Shown: positions 1 through 9,649, counted from the first letter of the stretch. The stretch: DNA of 64,000 nucleotides from an uncultured Prevotellaceae bacterium (GCA_900315105.1 OMXX01000012.1:53415-117414); one strand, 5' to 3'. Notes: generated from the letters alone by a model not told the origin. Translations and numbers: made by a program.

Positions 1-1
1 A

Positions 2-124
2 ATGGTTCATACGACAAAGAGTCCGAAAACCAGCTATCATGAGATTCGCTGCCTTATGGCCTGGGACATAGACGGAACCATCAGATTGAATCCAGTACGT
101 GGCAATTCTGTCATAATCATCTAA
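2..124 (+). CDS. C-terminal end of an upstream conjugation-operon gene (partial)
   Basis: An open frame enters from the left edge and stops at TAA 122-124, six bases before the next ATG at 131. Forty codons are visible, ending in Asn-Ser-Val-Ile-Ile-Ile. The tight spacing and shared strand say it belongs to the same operon as the following transfer genes. In CTnDOT-type elements this position, just before the exported TraI-like proteins, is held by the VirB4 ATPase TraG or a small DUF3876-type protein. The visible tail is too short to choose between these. Confidence 0.6.
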   Translation: MVHTTKSPKTSYHEIRCLMAWDIDGTIRLNPVRGNSVIII

Positions 125-130
125 GCAACA

Positions 131-2689
131 ATGAATCGTTACCTGTATTTCTTGCATATTATACTCTGTACCTTGGCATTCCCTGTGAGTGTCAAGGCAC
201 AGTACTATAGCGTAAACTATGACACGCGCACTGTAGCCGAGATGGCATTAGCCTTCAACACGGAGGCTGCAACAGAAATGTACTACGCTCAGCAGGTAGC
301 GAAGATTCGTGAGCACTATCAGGCCGCAGAAGTAGCCGCAGCAGGAATATTTGCATCAAAGTACCTCGATCGCAAGGCACTCACCGACATGGGGCTGTGG
401 ACGAGTGCTACCGAGAACTACTATTACCGACGTATCTATAACATGGTCTCAGCCAAGATTATGCCGAAGATATGGACGGTTGCCGGAATGATGCTGAAAA
501 GTCCTCAGAATGCACTTTATTGGGGAAGCTATCTATATAAGGTATGTGATGAGACAAAGAATCTGTGCTATCAGTTCGAGTCTATCGTAACCAATAGCAG
601 TCTGTCATTCAAGGATATTGCGTTTCTGGAGATAAATCAGGAACTCGCCTCCATACTGAAACTCTCAGAGCTGGGTAATACCGACTGGAAGGCGTTGTTT
701 GACAACTTCACCAGTATCAGCAGTCATATAACCAAGGAAAACCTGAAGGCAGACATAGACAACCTGTATCATATGGGAGTTAACCTTGCATCGGCAGGTG
801 CTGGTAAACTGACGAGTTCCATTCTTGGCAACAGCAACTTCCACGGCTCCATTATGGATAAGACCAGCGGAGTAATCGAGATTGCAGAGAATATCTACAA
901 CATCTATGACAATATCACAACCAATACAGGACGCACATTATTGGGAATGATTGGAGGCGAGGATGGTATAGCCAACCTGTTTAACCTCTCCAATTACAAT
1001 ACCACCTCATGGCTGACCGACTATGCCCGTGAAGGCATGGGGCAGTATTACACACAACGCTGGTATATCTACAGAGTTGATGCAGGAAATGTCAGTGTAT
1101 GCGACTACTACCCTCCTACCGATGAACACTCGATCCTTCATGACAACCAATGGCATCGCATTGAGACAAAGGATCCTGACTTCTACCCTACTTCTGGACA
1201 ACGCGAAGCAGCCCTTCAGAACTCAGAGACTCATGCAGGATGGAGTCGAAGCCATGTTCAGCAGTTGAACAATTCAGAAGACGGCTGTATATATAGCATA
1301 AGCTATACGCTATTAACTAATATGCTAAGCAAGCCGAGGATGGGTCAGTATGCCAAGGCATATGCTTATGAGATTCATGTATCAAAGAGCTGGAACAGAA
1401 GGGAAGAAAAATTCGAAGATGTATTTGACTCCTATACCATGGACTTTAACACATTCAAGGCAAGTCTCGATGCCAGGCTCTCGGAAATTAACGATAACGA
1501 TGAAGGCTATACGTATTATCTGGGCTCAGACGACAAGCGTTACTACCAGACCACGAACGCCCAGAAGCTTGAAGGATGCGAGACTGCCACCATCAGCGTA
1601 ACATGTCATGACGGTGCGAAGCTCGGTGAGGGAAGCACACAGTATAAATGTTCAACCTGCGGTGGCTCTGTCAATCAGCATACCAAGGAGTGTGTCATGG
1701 CAACATCCGTTGTAGAAACACCAATCAACACCACGGATATGGACACTCAAATCAATGATATGCAGACCAGCATCGCATTGATCCAGAACCAAATCACTGA
1801 TCTGGAGAACGAAAACACGAAACTTCTCAGGGATATTACGTCATCCTCTGTAGAGGACGCAGCTCGTTACAGACAGCAATATAATAGTAATAAAGACGGA
1901 ATCAGTCAGTTGAAATCCGAACTGTCGACCAGCCAGTCACGGCTCAAAGAGCTTCAGCAAGCCAGACAGGAAGCCGATGAGGGTGAGTCTGCAAGTACAG
2001 ACGACTATTACCGCATACCAGCCATAATGCAGGACTGCAAGAATTCCTATAGCCTCACTTGGAATGATGGAGGCTCATGGAGTGGCAACACATATACCAG
2101 AACTGCAAGTATGCCAAACATCAATGGTGTCATAACCTTCAAGGCTACTGTTGACATAGCAAGGAAGCCCAAATACATCCTTGGCATTAAGGTACACAGA
2201 GCCATCGTGCAGATTTCATGGTCTCTGACAACAGAATACAGTAATTCACAAGTCGTTGCAGTCCTCAATCTCGACCCTGGCAAGAGTACTCAGGAGAAAG
2301 CTGACGAGGTAAATGCCAGACTCGCAGAGACGGCAAGGGCATATCCGGATTGCGAGACATCCGTCGAATACGCCCGAAGTGAACCGATAGAGGCAGATGA
2401 CACTGAAGACACCTATCATCTGCTATGGTCAAGTGACCGTCTGGAGATAGCCCGCGATATAGACACAAGGCTAACGAAGATATATTCCGACCTCGTATCA
2501 CTGGAGAAGATGATGCACTACAAGCATTCCATCATAGATATGCTTAGGGCTGCTTCTCCATATATCAATGAGGAACAGGGAAGAAGACGGACACTTATTG
2601 AACAAAGCAGAAGAAGATGGCTCCGATATGCAGCCAACAGCGCACATTCAGATGGCTATAACGGCAAATACGATGAGGAGGACGAATAA
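131..2689 (+). CDS. Exported coiled-coil protein of the conjugation operon, 852 aa
   Basis: The protein begins with a signal peptide (hydrophobic residues about 5-22, then Lys-Ala-Gln), so it should be exported to the periplasm. A cysteine cluster with Cys-x2-Cys spacing sits at roughly residues 490-522 and could bind zinc or form disulfides. A long coiled coil follows at about 535-635. The tail is very basic (around residues 815-835, including Arg-Arg-Arg-Trp). Its stop overlaps the next gene's ATG by one base, which suggests translational coupling. It sits in the TraI region of a Bacteroidales type IV secretion operon but is far longer than the usual TraI (about 200 aa). I do not recognise the family. 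A periplasmic channel or mating-pair role is inferred from position only. Confidence 0.75.
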   Translation: MNRYLYFLHIILCTLAFPVSVKAQYYSVNYDTRTVAEMALAFNTEAATEMYYAQQVAKIREHYQAAEVAAAGIFASKYLDRKALTDMGLWTSATENYYYRRIYNMVSAKIMPKIWTVAGMMLKSPQNALYWGSYLYKVCDETKNLCYQFESIVTNSSLSFKDIAFLEINQELASILKLSELGNTDWKALFDNFTSISSHITKENLKADIDNLYHMGVNLASAGAGKLTSSILGNSNFHGSIMDKTSGVIEIAENIYNIYDNITTNTGRTLLGMIGGEDGIANLFNLSNYNTTSWLTDYAREGMGQYYTQRWYIYRVDAGNVSVCDYYPPTDEHSILHDNQWHRIETKDPDFYPTSGQREAALQNSETHAGWSRSHVQQLNNSEDGCIYSISYTLLTNMLSKPRMGQYAKAYAYEIHVSKSWNRREEKFEDVFDSYTMDFNTFKASLDARLSEINDNDEGYTYYLGSDDKRYYQTTNAQKLEGCETATISVTCHDGAKLGEGSTQYKCSTCGGSVNQHTKECVMATSVVETPINTTDMDTQINDMQTSIALIQNQITDLENENTKLLRDITSSSVEDAARYRQQYNSNKDGISQLKSELSTSQSRLKELQQARQEADEGESASTDDYYRIPAIMQDCKNSYSLTWNDGGSWSGNTYTRTASMPNINGVITFKATVDIARKPKYILGIKVHRAIVQISWSLTTEYSNSQVVAVLNLDPGKSTQEKADEVNARLAETARAYPDCETSVEYARSEPIEADDTEDTYHLLWSSDRLEIARDIDTRLTKIYSDLVSLEKMMHYKHSIIDMLRAASPYINEEQGRRRTLIEQSRRRWLRYAANSAHSDGYNGKYDEEDE

Positions 2690-3417
2690 TGAAGTCAAGA
2701 ATAACGCTCATACTACTCTGTCTTATGACACTTTTCCCTTCTTTCTGCAAAGCGCAGTATGGATTTGACGTGGCATCGGTAGAGGCATACATCAATGACC
2801 ATAAGGAGCAGCGAAGCCTCCTGTTGGTTCGTTCTACTCTGGAGGCAAGCAATAAGCTCCTTCATGACTATAGCAGTAAGGCAAACATCGACTACAAGGA
2901 CATAAACAGGGAATTAGACCAATATACCAGGGCTTTTGATGTTATCGACGTGCTATACCAGTCTCTGAGAACCAGTATTAACATCTATAATACGTATGAG
3001 ACTATCAGTGACAGGGTCGGTGACTACAAAGAGATGCTTGATGACTTCAATCGGAAATGTCTGGAGCGAGGCGATATCGTCAGCACCGATACCCAGATTA
3101 TAGCTATCAATGTCAGAGCCATTGCAAAAATCGCTGATGAAGGAGATAACCTGTACAGGTCGGTCTGTGACCTTGTACTCTATGCCACAGGAGCGGCAGC
3201 CTGTTCTACCTCAGATCTGCTTCTCATTCTTACGAATATCAATAACTCCTTGGACAATATCAGGAAGCATTTGAATCAGGCCTACTTTGAAACGTGGAAG
3301 TATATTCAGGTTAGAATCGGCTATTGGAAACGACAAGTCTATAGAGCCAAGACTATGCAGGAAATCGTCAATGACGCTTTCGGCAGATGGAGAATATCAG
3401 GCTATCTTGGTTATTAA
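2689..3417 (+). CDS. Exported TraI-like (DUF4141-like) conjugation protein
   Basis: A clear signal peptide ends near Cys-Lys-Ala-Gln at residues 20-23. The remaining 220 residues are almost all helical with coiled-coil character. Size, secretion signal and place just upstream of traJ fit the TraI/DUF4141 position of CTnDOT-type transfer operons, thought to be a VirB5-like periplasmic or surface component. The C-terminus holds Gly-Arg-Trp-Arg, a signature shared with three other exported proteins in this window. The start ATG overlaps the preceding stop codon. Assignment to TraI is by position and architecture, not by strong sequence identity. Confidence 0.7.
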   Translation: MKSRITLILLCLMTLFPSFCKAQYGFDVASVEAYINDHKEQRSLLLVRSTLEASNKLLHDYSSKANIDYKDINRELDQYTRAFDVIDVLYQSLRTSINIYNTYETISDRVGDYKEMLDDFNRKCLERGDIVSTDTQIIAINVRAIAKIADEGDNLYRSVCDLVLYATGAAACSTSDLLLILTNINNSLDNIRKHLNQAYFETWKYIQVRIGYWKRQVYRAKTMQEIVNDAFGRWRISGYLGY

Positions 3418-3423
3418 ATAGAT

Positions 3424-4200
3424 TTGAATAAATACTTTAATATTATGCATATAACAAATTTATTGACAATAATTTGCTTTTTCTTGTTTGTCCCTTTCTT
3501 TAAGGCAAATGCGCAATCCTATGTGACCTACAATCACGACGATGCAAAGATGAATCAGATAACAGTACAGGAGATAGGATCAGGAGGGCTTACACCTGAA
3601 TACTACTATGATGTATTCCATAGCAGCTATCAGAAAACAGCATCTGCAAAGAACAAACTCAGTTTCAGGACACATGCAGGTGTTTCAGCTTATCAGCAGA
3701 TAGAATACGCAGATTCCATTGAAGCGTCACTGACAAAAAGAGCGGAGGTTGAAGCCCTGAACATAGCAGACCGACAGATAGACATAGCATGGCAAGTGGA
3801 GGGAAACAAGATAGAAAGCAAGCTCTCGGACTTCCAGAACAACATCAACAGAATTGCCAGTGTCGGTGGCTCCCCAAAGGACATGGAACGATGGAAGGAC
3901 TACTACAAGATATTCAGATATGCCATCAGACAGACACAGGAGGCATATATGCCGAATGCACAGCGCAAGAAGGAGTATCTTGCTATCCATGCCGACATCA
4001 CGAAGCAGAATGAGACGCTTATAGCATTCCTCGTTCAGCAGAGCAACCGCAAGAAGACGGAGAAACTGCTGTCAGCTACAAGCAACTGGACAAACCATAA
4101 GTCAGAGGACTTGACGGCTGCATATAGCAGATGGCGCAATTCTGCATTATGTAAGAGCAATAGTATGGGCTCTGAAGAAGGAAACGAGACCGAACAATAA
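3424..4200 (+). CDS. Exported helical conjugation protein, 258 aa
   Basis: The predicted start is TTG at 3424. An ATG at 3445 is the alternative, but the TTG start supplies the lysine expected before the hydrophobic core of the signal peptide (cleavage near Ala-Asn-Ala-Gln). The mature protein is helical and polar with no membrane segment. Near its end it carries Ser-Arg-Trp-Arg, matching the C-terminal signature of the gene before it and of 48837-49589 and 49602-50288. It lies 7 nt after that gene and 18 nt before traJ. It is probably a periplasmic part of the transfer machine; no named family recognised. Confidence 0.7.
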   Translation: MNKYFNIMHITNLLTIICFFLFVPFFKANAQSYVTYNHDDAKMNQITVQEIGSGGLTPEYYYDVFHSSYQKTASAKNKLSFRTHAGVSAYQQIEYADSIEASLTKRAEVEALNIADRQIDIAWQVEGNKIESKLSDFQNNINRIASVGGSPKDMERWKDYYKIFRYAIRQTQEAYMPNAQRKKEYLAIHADITKQNETLIAFLVQQSNRKKTEKLLSATSNWTNHKSEDLTAAYSRWRNSALCKSNSMGSEEGNETEQ

Positions 4201-4217
4201 TCAACAGGCATTTATCA

Positions 4218-5348
4218 ATGGCAGATACAAGCATACTTTCAGATTTTGGTATCAATATACTCGAAGAAGAGATTGATGATGTGATTTTCCAGACCAATGA
4301 GTTCCTTTGCGATGCTACATTCACTGGTTCACAAGGTCCGTTCTGGTGGATCTTACAGATGTGTATGGCACTTGCAGCACTATTCTCCATAATAGTGGCA
4401 TCGAGTATGGCCTACAAGATGATGGTGAAGCATGAACCGCTTGACATCATGAAGCTTTTCAAGCCTCTTGTGATAAGTGTCATCCTCTGTTGGTGGTACC
4501 CACCTGCAGATACTGGCATAACGAATAGCGGAAACAGCTGGTGTTTCCTGGACTTCCTCAGTTACATCCCAAACTGTATCGGTTCATATACGCATGACCT
4601 GTACGAGGCTGAATCCGCCCAGATAGAAGACAAGTTTGAGGAAGTACAGCAGCTTATCTATACCAGAGACACCATGTACACAGCACTACAGGCACAGGCA
4701 GACGTTGCGCATGAAGGCACTTCCGATCCCAATCTGATAGAGTCAACGATGGAACATGCTGGCGTAGAAGAAGTCACGAAGATGGAGACAGACGCATCTA
4801 GGCTCTGGTTTACCTCACTTACGGCAGGAGCGGTTGTCGGACTCGACAAGATCATCATGCTCATTGCCTTGATTGTGTTCCGTATAGGCTGGTGGGCAAC
4901 GATCTACTGTCAGCAGATACTCCTGGGTATGCTGACTATCTTCGGACCGATACAGTGGGCATTCAGTCTGTTGCCAAAATGGGAAGGAGCATGGGCTAAG
5001 TGGCTTACACGCTATCTCACGGTACATTTCTACGGAGCCATGCTATACTTCGTCGGGTTCTATGTACTCCTGCTCTTTGACATTGTCCTATGTATTCAGG
5101 TGGAAAACCTTGAAGCAATCACTCAGAGCGATCAGACGATGGCATCATACCTGCAGAACTCATTCTTCTCGGCAGGTTATCTGATGGCAGCAAGTATCGT
5201 AGCACTGAAATGCCTTAACCTTGTCCCAGACCTTGCAGCGTGGATGATTCCAGAAGGAGATACGGCATTCTCCACCCGAAACTTCGGTGAAGGCATAGCG
5301 CAACAGGCAAAGGTATCTGCACAGGGGATGATCAGCAGGATAATGTAA
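4218..5348 (+). CDS. traJ: TraJ, VirB6-like inner-membrane channel protein
   Basis: A polytopic membrane protein of 376 aa with hydrophobic segments around residues 45-65, 75-95, 200-285 and 310-335. The motif Glu-Pro-Leu-Asp followed by a Phe-Lys-Pro membrane segment (residues about 72-85) is typical of Bacteroidales TraJ. TraJ is the VirB6-like protein that spans the inner membrane and helps form the translocation channel. It follows the exported TraI-like proteins and precedes TraK, the canonical CTnDOT order. It has no signal peptide, in keeping with a multi-pass protein. Confidence 0.88.
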   Translation: MADTSILSDFGINILEEEIDDVIFQTNEFLCDATFTGSQGPFWWILQMCMALAALFSIIVASSMAYKMMVKHEPLDIMKLFKPLVISVILCWWYPPADTGITNSGNSWCFLDFLSYIPNCIGSYTHDLYEAESAQIEDKFEEVQQLIYTRDTMYTALQAQADVAHEGTSDPNLIESTMEHAGVEEVTKMETDASRLWFTSLTAGAVVGLDKIIMLIALIVFRIGWWATIYCQQILLGMLTIFGPIQWAFSLLPKWEGAWAKWLTRYLTVHFYGAMLYFVGFYVLLLFDIVLCIQVENLEAITQSDQTMASYLQNSFFSAGYLMAASIVALKCLNLVPDLAAWMIPEGDTAFSTRNFGEGIAQQAKVSAQGMISRIM

Positions 5349-5372
5349 ACATAAATGAACAAATAGCAAACA

Positions 5373-5987
5373 ATGGTTATAAAGAATCTAGAAAACAAGA
5401 TCAAGCTGGTGATGATTATCTGTTCACTCTTCCTGGTTGGCTGCATCATAATCAGCATCTCCAGTATATGGACAGCCAGGAACATGGTAACGGATGCCCA
5501 GCAGAAAGTCTATGTACTTGACGGCAATGTCCCTATCCTCGTAAAACGCAGTACGATGGAGGAGACGCTTGACGTGGAGGCAAAGTCACACATAGAGATG
5601 TTCCACCACTTTTTCTTTACCCTTGCACCTGACGACAAATACATCAAATACACAATGGACAAGGCCATGTACCTGGTTGACGAGACAGGCTTGGCTCAGT
5701 ATAATACATTGAAGGAGAAAGGCTTCTACTCGAATATCATGGGAACAAGTGCTGTTTTCAGCATCTTCTGCGACAGTATAAAGTTCGACAAGGACAATAT
5801 GGCATTTACCTATTATGGCCGTCAGCGTATTGAGCGCAGAACCAGCATCCTGACACGAGAACTGGTAACGGCAGGTCAGTTGAAGCGCGTACCTCGTACA
5901 GACAACAACCCGCACGGCTTGCTTATTACAAACTGGAGAACCCTTCTGAACAAGGATGTGGAGCAGAAGACCAAAAACAACTATTGA
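5373..5987 (+). CDS. traK: TraK, VirB8-like conjugation protein
   Basis: A single N-terminal membrane anchor (residues about 13-33) is followed by a periplasmic domain. The length of 204 aa is that expected for TraK. Conserved features include the His-x3-Phe-His-x-Phe-Phe-Phe block near residue 75, Asp-Ser-Ile near 127, and the Asn-Asn-Pro-His-Gly segment near 182, all typical of the family. TraK is regarded as a VirB8-like scaffold that links inner-membrane and outer components of the type IV secretion system. It starts 24 nt after traJ. Confidence 0.9.
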   Translation: MVIKNLENKIKLVMIICSLFLVGCIIISISSIWTARNMVTDAQQKVYVLDGNVPILVKRSTMEETLDVEAKSHIEMFHHFFFTLAPDDKYIKYTMDKAMYLVDETGLAQYNTLKEKGFYSNIMGTSAVFSIFCDSIKFDKDNMAFTYYGRQRIERRTSILTRELVTAGQLKRVPRTDNNPHGLLITNWRTLLNKDVEQKTKNNY

Positions 5988-5989
5988 CC

Positions 5990-6400
5990 ATGGGATGGAA
6001 GAAAATGCTAATCGGTGAGAAGATGCCCGACAAGGACGATCCCCAGTACAGGAAACGATACGAGGATGAAGTCAATGCAGGGCGGAAGTTTGCACAGAAG
6101 ACAAGGATTGACAAGGTGGCAGGTAAAGTCCAGCACTTTGCAATCGGTCATCAGAAGGCATTCCTGATTATCGTCTTTGGCTTCATTGCATTCAGCTTCA
6201 GCCTGAACATCTATAGGATGGGACAGGTTTGGAGTTTCCGCCAAACGGCTGTCAGTGCCATTGAGCGACAGGACGAGATGATAAGAAACCGTCACAAACG
6301 GGTAAGAGAAGCCGTCAGCAGTAATCATGTGAAAGCTGAAAAACAGGAGAACAATATAAAAACAAACAAGGACAACGATGGACATACTGAAGAAGATTAA
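5990..6400 (+). CDS. TraL-position small inner-membrane protein
   Basis: I chose ATG 5990 over the in-frame TTG at 5984, which overlaps the traK stop. The 136-aa product has a basic N-terminal half, one membrane segment (about residues 55-75) and a charged tail. It sits between traK and traM, where TraL is found in Bacteroidales conjugative transposons, and its size and single anchor fit. Its last 23 bases overlap the start of traM, so translation is likely coupled. Sequence resemblance to TraL is too weak for a gene symbol. Confidence 0.7.
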   Translation: MGWKKMLIGEKMPDKDDPQYRKRYEDEVNAGRKFAQKTRIDKVAGKVQHFAIGHQKAFLIIVFGFIAFSFSLNIYRMGQVWSFRQTAVSAIERQDEMIRNRHKRVREAVSSNHVKAEKQENNIKTNKDNDGHTEED

Positions 6401-7601
6401 CTGGAAGCAGCCCAAGTATATGATTCCTCTTATCATCTACTTTCCCCTGCTATTCGTCGGGTATTTTGTCATAGACCTGTTCCATACGGAAAAGGCAGAC
6501 ATCCCCGACAAGAGTCTTGCAACGACAGAATACCTCAATCCTGAATTGCCGGATGCTAAGATGAAGGGTGACGGTATAGGTAATAAGATGGAAAGCATGG
6601 CAAGGTCATACGGTCAGATCGATGATTTCTCTGCCATTGACAACATAGACAGGAACAATGAAGAAGAAAAGGAAGAGTACAACTCCAAGTACACCGATGC
6701 CGAGCGTAAGCAGCTCGAATCACAGGAAGCCGCGAAACTCGCTGAAATGCAGAGACAGCTACAGGAAAGTGCACAAAAGGGGCAGGAAGTCGCAAAAGAC
6801 GAAGGCCTGAATGAATCGGAGCGCATAGCAAGTAGCCGACAGCGTGAGCAGGAAGCTATGGAAGAACTCAACAAAGCCATTGCACAGGCTCGACTGCAAG
6901 GTCAGCAAGCAACAATGCCAGGCCTCCCATCTGTAAATACCCCAGCCGTCCAGACGGAAATACAGGGAAAGGCAGAAGGTAACGCTAGTGTAAATGACAA
7001 TGTCAGGAAGGAAGACAAAGACAAGGATGAAACTCAGGAAGTCGTCAAGAAGGTCAAGACGAAGTCTGACTATTTCAATACCCTATGTGAGAACGATCCA
7101 GAGCCTAGTCTCATCAAGGCGATAATCGACGAAAACGTAAAGGTTGTTGACGGAAGTCGGGTAAGACTGCGTCTGCTTGATGACATAGAAATCAATGAAG
7201 TAATGGTTTCAAAGGGAACGTATATCTATGCGATCATCAGCGGTTTAGGCAGTCAGCGTGTCAAGGGAACGATAAAGAGCATCATGATAGATGACGATAT
7301 TGTCAAGGTAAACCTCTCGCTCTATGATACGGATGGTCTTGAAGGCTTGTATGTACCAAACAGCAATTTCCGTGACACATCAAAGGATGTAGCCTCTGGA
7401 GCCATGAGTAACACCTCAACGCTGACAAGTAATAACGGAAATAATGGCGCTTCACTTACCCAATGGGGTACTCAGGCTATCACCAATGCCGTACAGAAGA
7501 CGAGCAACGCTATCGGCAAGGCTGTCAGGAAAAAGAGTGCAAAGCTCAAATACGGAACCCATGTCTATCTTATCAATGGCAGGGAAAAGAAGAACAAATG
7601 A
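6378..7601 (+). CDS. traM: TraM, VirB10-like conjugation protein
   Basis: The protein has an N-terminal membrane anchor (residues about 14-33), a long charged and Gln/Glu-rich linker (about 90-230), and a compact C-terminal domain (about 230-340) with Val-Arg-Leu-Arg-Leu-Leu-Asp-Asp and Leu-Tyr-Val-Pro motifs. This layout is that of TraM in CTnDOT-type elements, a VirB10-like bridge between inner and outer membranes. It overlaps the preceding gene by 23 nt. Its 3' end is overlaid in another frame by an apparent extension of the traN frame that is not the real traN start. Confidence 0.88.
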   Translation: MDILKKINWKQPKYMIPLIIYFPLLFVGYFVIDLFHTEKADIPDKSLATTEYLNPELPDAKMKGDGIGNKMESMARSYGQIDDFSAIDNIDRNNEEEKEEYNSKYTDAERKQLESQEAAKLAEMQRQLQESAQKGQEVAKDEGLNESERIASSRQREQEAMEELNKAIAQARLQGQQATMPGLPSVNTPAVQTEIQGKAEGNASVNDNVRKEDKDKDETQEVVKKVKTKSDYFNTLCENDPEPSLIKAIIDENVKVVDGSRVRLRLLDDIEINEVMVSKGTYIYAIISGLGSQRVKGTIKSIMIDDDIVKVNLSLYDTDGLEGLYVPNSNFRDTSKDVASGAMSNTSTLTSNNGNNGASLTQWGTQAITNAVQKTSNAIGKAVRKKSAKLKYGTHVYLINGREKKNK

Positions 7602-7620
7602 AAACAAACATAGAAATACA

Positions 7621-8478
7621 ATGTATATGAAGACATTCAAAAAGATCGGCGTACTACTCATGTGCGCTATGTCAGCAGTGCCTATGACGGCACAGAAGAC
7701 CTATGAGGAGATGGAGCAGCTGACAGTCAATGAGAACGTGACCACCGTTATCACAGCTTCAGAACCAGTCCGTTTCGTGGACATATCGACTGATGCTGTT
7801 GTCGGCGACCAGCCTATCAGCAACACTATCCGCTTAAAGCCAAAGGAGGGAGCAGACGTACATGCTGACGGCGATGTCCTTGCTATTGTCACCATAGTCA
7901 CAGAGAGATACCGCACCCAGTATGCCCTTATCTACACTACCCGACTCACCGAGGCAGTAACCGACAAGCAGATAATGCCGGAAGAAAGGACAGCCTACCA
8001 TAATCCGTCCGTTTCGATGAGTACCGAGGACATGCTAATGTATGCACGAAAGATATGGAACTCACCTGCCAAGATCCGCAATGTGTGTACCAAGCAGAAC
8101 AGAATGAAAATGCGGCTGAACAATATATACAGTGTCGGAGAATACTTCTTTCTGGATTTCAGCATTGAGAATCGTACAAATATCCGCTTTGACATTGACG
8201 AGATGCGCGTGAAGCTCTGCGACAAGAAACAGTCCAAGGCAACCAACGTGCAGATGGTCGAGCTTACACCAGCAATGATTCTTGATCCGTCAAGAGCATT
8301 CTGTAAAGGCTATCGTAACGTAATAGTGCTGAAGAAGATGACCTTCCCTAATGACAAGGTTCTCAGCATTGAGATTTCCGAGAAACAGATAAGCGGACGT
8401 ACCATCACCCTGAATATCGACTATGAGGATGTGTTGTATGCCGATTCATTCAATTCTATACTTTTGACGGAGGACTAG
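7621..8478 (+). CDS. traN: TraN, VirB9-like outer-complex protein
   Basis: The frame is open from 7444, but the real start is ATG 7621 or the nearby ATG 7627: only there does a signal peptide appear (Met-Lys-Thr-Phe-Lys-Lys, hydrophobic core, Ala-Gln cleavage). The 285-aa product matches the length and position of TraN, the VirB9-like periplasmic or outer-membrane component. Characteristic features are a beta-rich N-terminal half with Thr-Val-Ile-Thr-Ala-Ser-Glu-Pro-Val near residue 40, and a C-terminal domain with Asn-Ile-Tyr-Ser-Val and Phe-Ser-Ile-Glu-Asn-Arg. Confidence 0.85.
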   Translation: MYMKTFKKIGVLLMCAMSAVPMTAQKTYEEMEQLTVNENVTTVITASEPVRFVDISTDAVVGDQPISNTIRLKPKEGADVHADGDVLAIVTIVTERYRTQYALIYTTRLTEAVTDKQIMPEERTAYHNPSVSMSTEDMLMYARKIWNSPAKIRNVCTKQNRMKMRLNNIYSVGEYFFLDFSIENRTNIRFDIDEMRVKLCDKKQSKATNVQMVELTPAMILDPSRAFCKGYRNVIVLKKMTFPNDKVLSIEISEKQISGRTITLNIDYEDVLYADSFNSILLTED

Positions 8479-8481
8479 TAC

Positions 8482-8991
8482 ATGAAGAAAACACTAATGG
8501 CAATGATTACGGCTCTGTGCGTAAGTCTTCCCTCTTTGGCTCAAAGTAACTCAGACAAGGTAAGCATAGGAGTCGGTGCTCTCTATGAGCGAGGCCTCGA
8601 TGCCACCCTTTCATGGGAGCACGAGACGAAGTACCACAATGCCTGGGAGTTCTTTGCCAATGGCTATGTCAAATGGAAAGACTGTGAGTCATGCGGTCAT
8701 GTCTGTCCGGAATCCTTCTGGAACAACTATCGCACATGGGGAGTCGGTGCTGCCTACAAACCATGTGTGTGGCGCGGACGGAACAACTATGGCAGTCTGA
8801 GAATAGGAGCCAGTGTCGGCAGTGATACAGACAAGTTCATATGCGGCATACATGCAGGATATGAACATAACTACGCCTTGCGGAAGGGATGGACGCTCTA
8901 CTGGCAGGCAAAGTGTGACATGATACTTCCTGACCGTGAAGACCTGTTCAGAACAGGTGTCGTCATAGGCTTTAAGATTCCTACAATATAA
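8482..8991 (+). CDS. traO: TraO, conjugation outer-membrane-associated protein
   Basis: A 169-aa exported protein with a signal peptide ending near Ser-Leu-Ala-Gln-Ser. The rest is rich in aromatic beta-strand segments (for example Gly-Val-Gly-Ala-Ala-Tyr-Lys-Pro near residue 90 and Gly-Tyr-Glu-His-Asn-Tyr near 127), as in small outer-membrane barrels and in TraO of CTnDOT-type operons. It carries two Cys pairs in the first half. It begins 3 nt after the traN stop, which fixes it in the operon. Confidence 0.82.
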   Translation: MKKTLMAMITALCVSLPSLAQSNSDKVSIGVGALYERGLDATLSWEHETKYHNAWEFFANGYVKWKDCESCGHVCPESFWNNYRTWGVGAAYKPCVWRGRNNYGSLRIGASVGSDTDKFICGIHAGYEHNYALRKGWTLYWQAKCDMILPDREDLFRTGVVIGFKIPTI

Positions 8992-9001
8992 ACACAATCA
9001 G

Positions 9002-9649
9002 ATGAAGATACGATTAACGATATTTGCGTCTATGATGACGCTGGCATTTGTTTCATGCGATGAGCACCGTGATTTCCCTGATACGGCAATGAGGACATGC
9101 GACATCCTCTGCACCGACGGCAAGGTTGTTCGCTATGAGGATATGCAGTCACAAGGCAAGAAGCCTGTTGCTGTAGTTTTCTACGTCAACTATAATGAGG
9201 ATATCGAGGGTACAGGCTATGCCGTATATCTCTGGGATATACCATCAGGCGAGTTCTCAGACAGTGTAGGTGTCAAGCAATCCACCTCAGCAGACATAAC
9301 GGCTTACGATGGGAACGCCAACACCTTCGCGATGTATGGTTCTGGAGTGTCACCAGCAGCAAACAAGGTCTTTGATATATGGCATTACGGACAGAGTGCC
9401 TATATTCCTTCCGTTGCTCAGATGAGACTACTATATCTGGCAAGGACATCAGTCAACACCTACATCAAACAATGTGGCGGTGATGTCATTCCCGATAATC
9501 CGGATGAATGTTGGTACTGGACTTCAACAGAGGTCAAAGACCAGGAATCTGCAAAGGCGTGGCTCTATTCACTTTCGTCAGGAGCACTTCAAGAAACACC
9601 GAAAGGACAACCCCATAAGATACGTCCCATCATAACGTTATACAATTAG
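9002..9649 (+). CDS. Lipoprotein with DUF1566/Fibrobacter-type domain
   Basis: A lipobox (Phe-Val-Ser-Cys at residues 16-19) marks it as a lipoprotein. The C-terminal half contains the Tyr-Trp-Thr-Ser-Thr-Glu signature and the flanking pattern of DUF1566-like (C-type-lectin-fold-related) domains found on many Bacteroidota surface proteins. It lies between traO and the coupling-protein gene and is probably cotranscribed with them. A role in surface contact during mating is a guess from location and fold; a general surface lipoprotein is equally possible. Confidence 0.7.
   Translation: MKIRLTIFASMMTLAFVSCDEHRDFPDTAMRTCDILCTDGKVVRYEDMQSQGKKPVAVVFYVNYNEDIEGTGYAVYLWDIPSGEFSDSVGVKQSTSADITAYDGNANTFAMYGSGVSPAANKVFDIWHYGQSAYIPSVAQMRLLYLARTSVNTYIKQCGGDVIPDNPDECWYWTSTEVKDQESAKAWLYSLSSGALQETPKGQPHKIRPIITLYN

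Noticed and set aside
5177..6436. Antisense ORFs of more than 100 codons opposite traJ to traM
   Set aside because: They lie wholly within recognised tra genes, lack promoters and have implausible compositions.
7444..7620. Upstream extension of the traN frame
   Set aside because: It overlaps the 3' end of traM and would bury the signal peptide; ATG 7621 gives a normal export signal.
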